Source of the DNA: Oncomelania hupensis
Lineage: Eukaryota > Mollusca > Gastropoda > Littorinimorpha > Pomatiopsidae
Assembly (NCBI GenBank): GCA_036898135.1
Contig: CM072526.1
Span: 4,340,055 to 4,404,054, forward strand
Reading direction: 5' to 3'
Length of the DNA stretch: 64,000 nucleotides
Below are positions 1 to 9,449 of this stretch, in pieces (positions within the stretch are counted from its first letter, which is position 1; the number at the start of each line of letters is the position of its first letter). The notes under the pieces are model-generated. The model was not told the origin of the DNA and did not search any database. It saw only the letters and a program-made list of their open reading frames with translations. Made by a program: the position numbers and the translations under genes.

Positions 1-178
1 CTTAACAAGACTTTGTTCAAGACAGCTGCAGTCACTTTCTAAACAAGACTTTGTTCAAAGCCACCTGCAGTCACTTTCTAAACAAGACTGTTCAAGCCAC
101 CTGCAGTCACTTTCTTAACACTTTGTTCAAGCCACCTGCAGTCACTTTCTAAACAAGACTTTGTTCAAACCCACCTGA
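1..178. repeat. Minisatellite, about 40 bp unit, ~4.5 copies, cut by the window edge
   Basis: Units of roughly 35-40 bp follow one another. Each carries ACTTTGTTCAAG and CCACCTGCAGTCACTTTCT with small internal deletions. The array runs off the left edge, so its full size is unknown. No coding potential is seen. Confidence 0.9.
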
Positions 179-528
179 ACTGCTACCCCCGAGTTTAGAA
201 ATAATTTGGACAATGAATTTTCTGTAGAAAAAAAAAGAAAAAGAAAAATCAAAGATAGGTTCCTTCCCATTTGTTCGGCTCACCAGCTAATTTGTGGTTA
301 CCTTTTTCGCATGAGAGTGTTTTGTGTTGGGTTATTTTGTTTTTCCTTTGTTTTTGTTTTTTCAAGAGAACTTCATTCAAGCGTCTTCTTACGCTATAGA
401 AAATCAGTTCCTTGATTTTCAGAAAGCTCAGCAGATACACTGATGAGCAGAACAAAGCCCAATGGACATCTGTGTCTGTGATGCAAATCCTCAAAGGTAA
501 TCCGTTGGCAGCAGAAAAGGGGAGAGAT
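179..528. other. No recognisable feature
   Basis: A/T-biased sequence with short homopolymer runs. I see no coding signature, tandem repeat or family shared with the rest of the window. Confidence 0.5.
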
Positions 529-1106
529 TAGTTAGTTAGTCATCGTTTATTTGGTCCAGCGGACTGCAAAGAGCCGAATCAGGACCACAACTTGGTTGAA
601 AGAGGACTCACCCCCGATCTGTATAAAAGATCTGATGAAACAGCCCTAATGGTAACACACAAGGCACTCCACCAGCTGGACACTTTACACTAAAGGCATC
701 CCATGCAGGGGTCGCTGAGGTTGTACTCTAATTAATCAAACCCCCAGTTACAAAAAACAAAACAGAATAGAAACATCATTAAAAAATATTAACAAAACAT
801 ATACATATAAAATGGCTACATTGCAAAATAATAAGACCATAGAAAGCCCTAGTACCATTTGGCAGAAAGTGTCCAATATCCCAAGCTGACCCAACAGACC
901 CCAGAAACAAATCATTAACTTTGGGAGAGTTTTCAAGAAAAATAGGTAGATGACTGGTCTTGCAAAAAAGATAGTAGATAGATTGAACGGATTAGGAACG
1001 AGAAAGAACAAAGTGAGAATGACAGAAACAGTAGGAATGTAAAGCACTAAATTGCCACAAGGTGTGGGTACTACTTATACAGAAAACTCCAGCACCCGAA
1101 CGGGGG
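529..1106 (-). mobile_element. Family R retroposon, copy R1
   Basis: Near full-length member (~578 bp) of a dispersed family seen nine times here. Read on the minus strand it begins with the C-rich head CCCCCGTTCGGGTG, has a degenerate TATA-like stretch (TATAAGTA where other copies have TATAAATA), and ends with the hairpin region (revcomp of TGGTCCAGCGGACT) and a (CTAA)n tail at 529-540. It belongs to the same subtype as R7 and R8, which carries a short extra segment next to the 3' hairpin. Target duplication is not clear. No protein similarity is recognised. Confidence 0.8.
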
Positions 1107-1180
1107 AAAGGGATAGATCTGTACTATCATTCTCTCATTCCATGAAGGATATCACCTTATAAGGATTATATCCAACATGC

Positions 1181-1184
1181 TATC

Positions 1185-1258
<74 letters not shown>

Positions 1259-1284
1259 TAATAACAACAACAATAATAATAATA
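1181..1284. repeat. (TAA)n microsatellite
   Basis: About 100 bp of TAA repeats, with short AAC interruptions near the right end. Predicted poly-Leu, poly-Asn or poly-Ile reading frames here are artefacts. Confidence 0.95.
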
Positions 1285-1860
1285 TATTGTTTACGTGCGT
1301 CATTTCTAAATAAGACTTAAAGGGCTGCGATCTGTAACCAATATACATGTACACGCTCACATATCACAACAAACAGACATTCATCACACAAACATTTGGC
1401 GTAACGGCAAGTCTATATTAGAAGACGGAAAATAAATCAAATGTTGGGGTTTTTTTTGGGCATTTTAGACAGATCACATCCACATTTGTCTGAAAATACG
1501 AAAAACTTTGTCAATGGGGTGGACACGATGACACGTACGTGTAAAACGGTTTGCAGATGAACGGTGGATTGGGGCAGGGGAAATAAGGATCGGGAAACAG
1601 ATGAGCGCCACCTACAGGACAAACTGGAGACACGGAACTTTGGATGTGGAGCTAATGTTCCAGTACAATGAATATCTCCGAGCTTCACCGCGCTGTTGAC
1701 GGTAACGAATGGGGCCGCCTTGGTTCAACTACAAGTCAAAGTAACAACGCTATTGTAGTAATAATTCAAGCGTGGGGTGAATAAGTGAACAATCCAGTAG
1801 CAGTCTAGTAGCAGTAAAGGCCTAAGACACAATAAAAACTTTACTTAGTATTTAAAAAAA
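1285..1860. other. No recognisable feature
   Basis: Moderate-complexity sequence. I see no homology to known families and no convincing reading frame. Confidence 0.5.
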
Positions 1861-1896
1861 AAATGATGATAAGGATGAGGATGATGATGATGACGC

Positions 1897-1944
<48 letters not shown>

Positions 1945-1975
1945 CGATGATGATGATGACCCTGATGATGATAAC

Positions 1976-2055
<80 letters not shown>

Positions 2056-2056
2056 C
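1861..2056. repeat. (GAT)n microsatellite
   Basis: About 195 bp of GAT/ATG repeats with a few GAC interruptions. Both strands give spurious open frames (poly-Met, poly-Ser). Confidence 0.95.
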
Positions 2057-2580
2057 AACGCCGTATTCTTATACAGCGCGGAAATCTACCGATAAAAGTT
2101 CATGCTCATTGCGCTTGACATGAAACGAGGGAGTGCCCACAGAAAAACGCTCACCATTGAAAGGGTCCAAAAATCAAATGATTATGTCTGCGTCATAGAC
2201 CTTTTTTCAGATTCACAGCGAGTATTGATCAACAGGAAAACAAAATATTAACATCCCCGCCCCCCTCTCTCCGCCCCCCCCCCCCTGCTCTCCTCGACCC
2301 CTCCCCGCAGCCAACACTCCCTCCTCCCAACAAAATGAACATTCGTAGGTACATTTTCTTTTTCTTTTTTTTTTCTCCTATTATTAATAGCCTCACAATT
2401 CATTGTAGAAATAGTTCCGCTGTGAACGTCTCGCAGTAGGCGTAGTTGGCTTTACGCAATGAACAGACGCCTAAAAGTCAAAGTGTTGTGGTCAGATTGA
2501 GCAACGATTGCCCATTGTATCTTCTTTGACTGTCACAACAATGCAATTTCCCAAACTCATACAGTCTCAAAAAAACGATC
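2057..2580. other. Unassigned; C-rich tract at 2257-2320
   Basis: The only structure seen is a pyrimidine/C-rich segment with a run of C at about 2274-2284, followed by a T-rich run near 2357-2376. Confidence 0.5.
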
Positions 2581-2733
2581 TTGACGATGATGATAACGAT
2601 GAAGCTGCTGAAGGATTATGACGATGACACCGATGATCATGATGATACGATGATGATGATGACTATGATGATAATGATGATGATCATGATGACGATCATG
2701 ATGACGATCATGATCGTCATCATGATCATCATC
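2581..2733. repeat. Imperfect GAT/ATC array with a 34 bp perfect palindrome
   Basis: The array changes from GAT on the left to ATC on the right. Bases 2694-2727 form a perfect palindrome centred on GATCATGATC, able to fold into a hairpin or cruciform. Confidence 0.85.
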
Positions 2734-2985
2734 ATTACTCCCCCGTATCACTACTCCCCCGGCTCGTTACTCCCCCAGCTCGTTATTTTAAGAATGTAGG
2801 AATCGGAAAGTGATTTTTGTAGAGAAAAGGGTTAGGGCAAGGGTTAGGGATAGCTCTGCAACTAACCCTTACCCGAACCCTTTTCTAAAACGTTTACCTA
2901 GTTCGTCTCCTATAGGCGACGAAAAAGGTCGAACTTTGTTCAAAATAACGAGCTGGGGGAGTAGTGATACAGGGGAGTAACGAGA
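2734..2985. mobile_element. Small inverted-repeat (MITE/foldback-like) element with telomere-like hairpin core
   Basis: Outer arms at about 2734-2787 and 2943-2985 are inverted copies sharing TATCACTACTCCCCC and GCTCGTTATTTT. The core holds AAAAGGGTTAGGGCAAGGG facing its inverse at 2857-2885, so the middle folds as a nested hairpin. The core alone recurs at 32452-32611. It has no coding capacity and is probably a non-autonomous DNA element. The TTAGGG words are part of the hairpin, not a telomere array. Confidence 0.7.
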
Positions 2986-2989
2986 TGTT

Positions 2990-3573
2990 CCCCCCCCTCC
3001 CTCGTTGGGGTGCCGGGGGTTTCAGTATAAATAGTATCCCCACTTTCTGGAAATTTAGTGCTTTAAATTCCCACTGTCGCTGTCTTTCTCATTTGCTCTT
3101 TCTCATTCCTGCTCTGTTCTATCAATCTGCTGTACTATCTTCTTCTTCGCTAGACCAGTCATCTACCTTTTTTTTGAAAACTCTTCCGGGACAAGACTCC
3201 TTATTTGTGTATGAGGTCTGTTGGATCAGCTTTGGAATATTGGATGCTTTCTGCCAGGTGGTCACTAGGGCTTCCTATGATGTTATTATTTAGCAATGTG
3301 TAGGTATGTGTTTTGTTGATAATTTATAATGATGTTTGTATTCTATTTTGTTTTTTGTAAACGGGAGTTCGATAAATTAGAGTACAGCCTCAGCGTCCCC
3401 TGCGTGGGATGTCTTTATTGTAAAGTGACTGGCTGGTAAAGAGATTTCAGTTTTACCACTACGGTTGTTTCAGCAGATCTTTTATGCGGATCAGGGGTTG
3501 TCCGGTCCTGATTTGGCTCGGAAGAGTCCGCTGGACCTAAAATAATAATCATGTAATGTAATGTAATGTAATT
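2990..3573 (+). mobile_element. Family R retroposon, copy R2, full length
   Basis: Plus-strand copy with the complete head (GTTGGGGTGCCGGGGGTTTC), the TATA-like TATAAATA at about 3025, the 3' hairpin region around 3513-3538, and a (TGTAA)n tail at 3551-3572. A ~100-codon open frame through the head recurs in other copies but has no recognisable domain and is probably fortuitous. The 5' end matches those of R3, R8 and R9, which argues for retroposition of a defined transcript. Confidence 0.85.
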
Positions 3574-3585
3574 TGGCCCTTCTAA

Positions 3586-3598
3586 CAATGATGATGAC

Positions 3599-3667
<69 letters not shown>

Positions 3668-3719
3668 AACAACCCTGATGATGGCGCTGCTGCTGCTGCT
3701 TCTGCAGCTGATGATGATA

Positions 3720-3769
<50 letters not shown>

Positions 3770-3829
3770 AATGATGATGATGATGATGATGATGATGACG
3801 ACCCTGATGGTGGCGCTGCTTCTGCTGCT

Positions 3830-3860
<31 letters not shown>

Positions 3861-3886
3861 ACGATGATGATGATTATGATGTGCTA
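3586..3886. repeat. (ATG)n microsatellite with GCT interruptions
   Basis: Three ATG blocks separated by CTGATGATGGCGCTGCTGCT-type segments. The interruption unit recurs at 3678-3712 and 3800-3842, so the array has a weak higher-order repeat of about 120 bp. Confidence 0.9.
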
Positions 3887-4330
3887 TTATTCTAACTCAT
3901 TGTGTGACAAACGGTGGAGGCCACGGTGAAGGCCACGGGGATATGGGACGGCCCTGCTGGGCATATATATAAATAGACCGGCTGGGTGAGCTTGGTGGGG
4001 CAGGATTTCACAATTTGTTATTGTAACACTGAGCGTTCCGCATTCCTGGCCACATCACACACACCCACACCCACCCACACACACCCACACACAGACACCC
4101 ACACGCACACCCACACATACATACACACGCCACAGGCTGCTCATCAACATCAACCCCTATACTGTACTTCGTAGATGAGACTGGCTTGCGTTCGCCTCTG
4201 AGACACGTACTGTGCTATGCAGTATGCAACGTCCCTTAACTAATCACGCTCAGCCTGCCATAGCGTGATGTATGATGGCAATCGTCTAGTCTACAGTGGC
4301 ACTAGCATAAATTGCGTGCAACACAAAGTT
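3887..4330. other. Unassigned; CA-rich tract at 4053-4130
   Basis: A CACACACCCA-type tract lies at 4053-4130. Nothing else is recognisable. Confidence 0.6.
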
Positions 4331-4342
4331 TAGCTTAAGAAG

Positions 4343-4396
4343 TTGTTGTTGTATCAAATTTTTATTCATCAGATTAACATAAGTTGTACTGATAAA
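4343..4396 (-). mobile_element. Extremely 5'-truncated non-LTR 3' end (54 bp) with 12 bp target duplication
   Basis: The 54 bp correspond, on the minus strand, to the last bases of the non-LTR family also present at 18952-19537 and 22034-22905 (AACTTATGTTAATC, then AATAAAAA, then a CAA tail). The insert is flanked by perfect copies of TAGCTTAAGAAG at 4331-4342 and 4397-4408. This is a target-primed insertion aborted almost at once. Confidence 0.85.
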
Positions 4397-4486
4397 TAGC
4401 TTAAGAAGAAGAAGAAGTACAAGAAGAAGAAGAATATCTATGCCGCTATTACAACAACAGTAACTACCACTACTACTACTACCAAG

Positions 4487-4510
4487 AACAACAACAACAA
4501 CAACAACAAC

Positions 4511-4599
<89 letters not shown>

Positions 4600-4652
4600 C
4601 AACAACAACAACAACAACAACTACAACAACAACAACAACAACAACAACAGCA
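4487..4652. repeat. (CAA)n(TAA)n(CAA)n compound microsatellite
   Basis: About 165 bp of CAA, then TAA, then CAA. Short GAA and CTA blocks precede it. Confidence 0.95.
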
Positions 4653-5011
4653 TCAAGTTTCTGCACCTGATGGCCTGTCTTAATAGGAAGGTACGTCCGT
4701 GGAAGGATCGTAAAGGTTCAAAAACGTTTTCTGTTTTTTATTTCGTTATTCTCATATCCCGAACCTAGGTTGCTGAATCCAGTAGCTTGGGGGAAAATGG
4801 GTTTAGAAGAAAAACAACAATGACCAAATGATGACATCACTCGATAGACATGCATTTGTGTCGTTTGGTAGGGATCATTAGGTGCTAACTATGCGCCAAT
4901 TTTCAAAGAAATCCGTCTAATAGTTTCAGAGAAAGGTGAGCACATGCGACAGCCGGACGGACGGAGTGACAGAGCCAAAAACAATAGTTCCCCAGCTTCT
5001 TTCCTGAACTA
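4653..5011. other. Unassigned
   Basis: No gene seen. The stretch at 4850-4975, ending in CCGGACGGACGGAGTGACAG, resembles the GACGGACAGACAG-type repeats at 54000-54150 and 55840-55920 and may be a decayed dispersed repeat. Confidence 0.4.
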
Positions 5012-5031
5012 ACAACAACAACAACAACAAC

Positions 5032-5101
<70 letters not shown>

Positions 5102-5112
5102 GCAATAATAAT
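5012..5112. repeat. (CAA)n(TAA)n microsatellite
   Basis: CAA then TAA repeats immediately next to the 3' tail of the RTE-like fragment that follows. Confidence 0.9.
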
Positions 5113-5558
5113 CCTATCCCTTAATTCGAAAGTCGTTGGGGCACCACAGATGATCGTTTAACCAGTGTCAGTCGTCAGAGCGCACGACTTGTGTATGTGC
5201 GTCTTGGGCGACGTGGGTTCGAATCCTGACTTCAGCAAACTATTTTGTGATTGCTGGATAGCAGTGGCCAGCGTTTTGAGAAGCTCTCTGAGCTTGTAAG
5301 TGCGCTATATAAGAGTAATTTCTTTCTTTCTTTCTCAGCAACCCTGATGGCTTCGTTCAGTGTCAAACCAGTCCATTCTCGAATGTTGTCCTTCCCACCT
5401 CTTTTTCTGTCTCCCTCTTCTTCTGCCTCCTTGCACCGTGTCTTGCAGGATGGATTTTGCAAGGCCTGATGCTCTGGAGACGTGGCCATACCATCAGAGT
5501 TTCCGTTTCTTCACCACTGTGAGCGTGTCATCGTGTTGTCCAATGGCTTGTATGATGG
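5113..5558 (-). mobile_element. RTE-like non-LTR retrotransposon, 5'-truncated 3' end
   Basis: The minus strand reads the C-terminal region of the RT polyprotein family found repeatedly in this window, followed by the conserved 3' end (ACGACCTTTGAGTTACGGGA in other copies, here slightly decayed). A tRNA-headed SINE interrupts it at 5178-5336. The 5' truncation point is near 5558. It is a dead copy. The RTE assignment rests on the linked endonuclease domain in the longer copy at 9190-14060. Confidence 0.75.
5178..5336 (+). mobile_element. tRNA-headed SINE fragment with GCGCTATATAAG 3' end, inside the RTE-like copy
   Basis: Contains a B-box-like GGTTCGAATCC at 5217-5227 and ends in GCGCTATATAAGAG plus a (TTTC)n tail. 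The same 3' motif ends SINE fragments at 14100, 28510, 33000 and 50600. It interrupts the RTE 3' region, which resumes at CAGCAACCCTG. Confidence 0.65.
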
Positions 5559-5879
5559 ATAACAATAATAAATACAATGAAAGCAGGATTATGCAGCAAC
5601 CGATGGGAAATCAATATAAAGTGCTTCTCTCCACTCGCCATCTATCTCTGGGTATTGTGAGATGCATAGCATGCATGTGGTGTGATATTGGGGTTCTGGC
5701 AGCACACCATGATGGAAATAGTACAAAAAGTGGAATAGTGCAATATGTTATACATTTGTTGTGGTACTTATTTGTACTATAGGTTGCATGCAATGTCATA
5801 TTTATTTACCTCAATAATGCATACCTTTAACCACAGATTCAAAAATCGTTCTAGTGCCTCCGCCATCGCTCTCAATCTA
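5559..5879. other. No recognisable feature
   Basis: Nothing beyond short direct words such as GCATAGCATGCATG. Confidence 0.4.
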
Positions 5880-6324
5880 ATGCTTATGCGCATGCTCGGT
5901 CCGAAGCGCGATGCGCATTCACAGGCACTGTTCACAACAAACCTTACAAAACTTAACATTAGTAATTAACACGGTGAATTACCGGTACCTCTTTGAATTA
6001 CACAGAACACGTGGTTATTTACCATTAACATTAATGCCTGTAATTGAAAGTTTTGGCGTTAGTAAGCCGCCTTAGACAAAATTAAGCATGATCACGTAAA
6101 AATTGTAATTATGAATTGAAAACTGAAATTAATAGGCTTTTGGCGCATTTCCAGGCAGATAGCTAGGGCCAACACTGAAAAGTAAACAGGATCACGCGAA
6201 GATTATTTGTAGTTTGTCAATCATAATTGAAATTATCCCTTGATACTTATAATTATCCAATTATACTTGTAATTATCCCATGATATTGGTGATTATCAGG
6301 TTTTGGCGCTAGTAGGCCGTCATA
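5880..6324. mobile_element. AT-rich TIR element family M, partial copy
   Basis: Shares with 62785-63270 the GCGATGCGCAT core, the GTAATTAACAC word, a GGCGCATTTCCAGGC segment, AATTATCC repeats and the terminal GGTTTTGGCGCTAGTAGGCC ending at 6324. The left terminus is missing or decayed. There is no coding capacity. Probably a non-autonomous DNA transposon. Confidence 0.75.
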
Positions 6325-6604
6325 GCCTGCAGGCGTAACAACTCTGGCTCCAAAACTTCAATGAGTGAAGAAGACGGGTGTACTGCGCTTAAACTATGAT
6401 GAAAAAAGTTCATGTCCCGATTACGCTTGACAAACTTTGTTGTCTGAAGGAGGACAATGAGCCCTCTTGAATCTTGTATCAACTAGACAGTCAGCACAAA
6501 AAAGTGGCAAATAAGTTGCTTAATCCATGACGAAAGTTCTTCTTATTCAACATGCATAAAAAGATAGAATTATACATATTTTGCTATTAATTATTGCCTG
6601 GGTT

Positions 6605-6899
6605 AAAAGGTAAAAGGTAAAGGTAGTCCCATAGCCTTGTGGCCGTAGGGGAGCGTGATGTTGGAGATCACACTTATCTTGGGCCAGCGTAATGAGGGTG
6701 ATGCCCAACTCTCTCCCTCGCTGCTTTACCTTCCCCACCCTCAAGAGAGTAGGTACTCAATCACAGTTGAGTCAACTGGGGGCGTTGTTGTTTGTCGCTT
6801 CACACCTTAGCGGTCACCCATCCAAGTGCTAACCGCACCGGACGGTGCTTCACTTTCGACACAGTAGCGAGTGCTCCAACCACTGCACTATCCGACACC
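6605..6899 (-). mobile_element. SINE with 5S-rRNA-like segment, copy 1
   Basis: Minus strand: a tRNA-like A-box head (TAGTGCAGTGGTTGGAGC), then GGTTAGCACTTGGATGGGTG, which closely matches the internal region of eukaryotic 5S rRNA, then a unique body and a (TTTACC)n tail. Flanked by 8 bp direct repeats CCTGGGTT at 6597-6604 and 6900-6907, a credible target duplication. A near-identical copy lies at 29683-29975. The 5S likeness is to one internal segment only, so this is not a 5S gene. Confidence 0.85.
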
Positions 6900-6907
6900 C
6901 CTGGGTT

Positions 6908-7205
6908 GCGGGTGTTGAAATCTGTGAGTGATGGCGCTGGTTTGTCAAGTCAAGTCAACAAATCCTTATTTCTTTGTGGTGGCATGTGGGTTTGCAGTAG
7001 AGTGCAGGAAGAAAGTCTATATTTGGAGCCTTGGTGTGCCTGCGAATGGCTGTTGTATTATATTAGTGTGTGGCACAGTGTAAGCTTAATTTAATTGCTT
7101 GTACATGCCATTCTCTTAAACATATTCTGCATTTGTTACATTTACTATACGTGTGCAGCCGAAAGAGCACATTTCTATACAAATTTCATAGACGAATAAA
7201 GTCTC
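6908..7205. other. Possible LINE/SINE 3' end, unassigned
   Basis: The stretch ends in ACGAATAAAGTCTCAGTCTC, an AATAAA followed by a short tandem, as at retroposon 3' ends. Nothing in it identifies a family. Confidence 0.3.
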
Positions 7206-7912
7206 AGTCTCAGAATGAAAATATAATATACTACTTATCATGCTACATTTCAAAAAGGAAGATCGACAGTTGGTTATTCAGAACAAATCACGACTCATAT
7301 TAAAAGACAAGTTGCGAAAAGAGAGCATGCGAGCAACATTTTTTTTTTAATCAAAACATAGGACAGAGTCTGGCATGATCGACTGTTATACAAACTAAAA
7401 TTAATTGTTTTGGGGGGCCGTATCTAAACTAATATTTGTATGTTTTTTAATATATAAAGGTAGAAGAGAGGAATCCATATTCGTCTAATATAAAACTAAT
7501 ATGGGATCCATAGTTTCACTGATTCTATTTAATATATTAATGTATGATTTAGCACGAGCATTAAGTAATGAAGTGTCACTTGTTCAAACATCTTTGTACG
7601 AAATACAATATGTCACAATAGGTTACTAAACTTTACCAACCAAAATTAAATAATATCGGTCATTATATGAAATAAAATGTCCCTGAGTTGTTTAATATGT
7701 AAAAAAGAAACCTTTCAGCCACTAAATGTTATCGTAAATAGTTACAAAGTTTAGACAGTAAGCAAAAAAAATTAGCTGATTTGTAATTGCCTTAATATGG
7801 CGTTTGAGGTGTTAGACGATGTGCCTAAAGATGCAAGTTGGCGCCTCGGGCTGCTGGAGTCACGATCTTGTATCACCCAGCGCCCAAAGCAGCTCTTGAA
7901 CTGAAAAAGGGC

Positions 7913-7915
<3 letters not shown>
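7206..7915. other. A/T-rich, nothing recognised
   Basis: No credible frame, repeat family or RNA gene. The sequence just before the next array contains GGGCTATATAATAATA, reminiscent of the GCGCTATATAA SINE end. Confidence 0.5.
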
Positions 7916-8008
<93 letters not shown>

Positions 8009-8026
8009 TTAATAATAATAATAATG
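7916..8026. repeat. (TAA)n microsatellite
   Basis: About 110 bp of TAA, directly after GGGCTATA. This looks like a SINE 3' tail grown into a microsatellite. Confidence 0.95.
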
Positions 8027-8669
8027 AGTTTTCGTGATTACAATGATACAATTTTAATACAAATAAAACCGCTCGAATGAAGGTTTTGTGCACAAAGTCG
8101 GCATGTTCAAAAGATTTCATTATCGCTTCTTCAGATGTAGAAACGTTGTTTTCCAAAAAAAAAGTCAACATCTACATATGACACGCATATTGCCAAGTGT
8201 TCGTCAAAGAACATTCACTTGAAACTAAACTGCGACCGACAAACACCTGAATATAACTATATAATATGCATTAACGCGATGCGAGAATCAACCAACCAAC
8301 CCTCATTAATAAATGTGTATTCATTCATTCATGAATTGTTAATAGGGTGTCCCTTTTCAACCACCCTGTGGGAATTAATGACGACGCCTTTTAATATTTT
8401 TTTTAACATTTCCTTTAAACTTTATATGTAAGGATAGTGTTAAGTAAAAAAAAAAAACACAGTTAAGGAACACGGATTCTTAAAAGTCAAAAAATATAAA
8501 TCACAGCAAATTAAGGACACACTCACATTCATAACCCTCCACACAGTCATAAGTTGTCGTCGTCGTAGTGTAGTAGAAGTAGTACTTCCTTCTTTTTTTA
8601 TACATAAGCATAAATCAAAGGACACATTCACACCTACTTTAAACCCTTTTACACATGTTTGACTATATT
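8027..8669. other. No recognisable feature
   Basis: A/T-rich with a run of A at 8447-8457. No family or gene recognised. Confidence 0.5.
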
Positions 8670-8747
<78 letters not shown>

Positions 8748-8786
8748 CAATAATAATAATACCAATAATAATAACAATAATAAAAC

Positions 8787-8839
<53 letters not shown>

Positions 8840-8840
8840 T
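8670..8840. repeat. (ACT)n(AAT)n(TTA)n compound microsatellite
   Basis: ACT repeats to about 8748, a short AAT/ACC segment, then TTA repeats from about 8787 to 8840. Confidence 0.95.
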
Positions 8841-9189
8841 AAAACCCATTACAAGCTAGGGTAGTCATGTCAAGCTATCCTCGCCAATAGATATTACAAT
8901 GAACATTGAAGTTTTAACATTGGCAATACGGCAGACCAGGATAAACATCCCAGGCAAGCCGGGGTAGGAATCTAAATCAACACTTAACTACCACACCACA
9001 CATACTGCTAAGAGAGATTGCCGGAAATGTGGTCACATTTATCTTGCCAACAACAGGAATGGAACATGGGCCATGGATGTGCGAAGCGTTCGCTCTACCA
9101 CGGAGCTGCTGTCGCTACTAAAGACGAGTTGAAAAAAATCGGAATGTTGAGCACAACCCAATAATATGCAGACGTAAGACAAGACGTCC
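8841..9189. other. No recognisable feature
   Basis: Non-repetitive by eye. No coding signature found. Confidence 0.4.
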
Positions 9190-9449
9190 TATCCTTTCCC
9201 GTAACTCGAAGGTCGTAGTGGCACCACAGATGATCGTTTAACCAGCGTACACCATTTTTCTCTGTCCTCAGCAACCCTCATGGCTTCGCTCAGTCCATTC
9301 TCGAATGCTGTGTCCTCCCACCATTTTTTCTGTCTCCCTCTTCTTCTGCATCCTTGCACCGTGCCTTGCAGGATGGTCTTTGCAGGTCTGATGCTCTGGT
9401 GATGTGGCCATACAATAGGAGTTCCCGTTTCTTCACCACTGTGAGCATG

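Noticed and set aside
1863..2123. Long open frames of poly-Met, poly-Ser, poly-Leu, poly-Asp in GAT, TAA and GAA arrays
   Set aside because: They are translations of microsatellites; the same happens at 3573, 4286, 7838, 8659, 31914, 36328, 52693, 58621 and 59420.
2820..2890. Interstitial telomere
   Set aside because: Only a few TTAGGG words within a hairpin, with no tandem TTAGGG array.
2964..3293. Conserved ~100-codon protein in family R copies
   Set aside because: The similarity between copies is at DNA level, indels break the frame in several, and no domain is recognisable.
6790..6840. 5S rRNA gene (also 29880-29910)
   Set aside because: Only one internal segment resembles 5S rRNA; the rest is SINE with target duplications.
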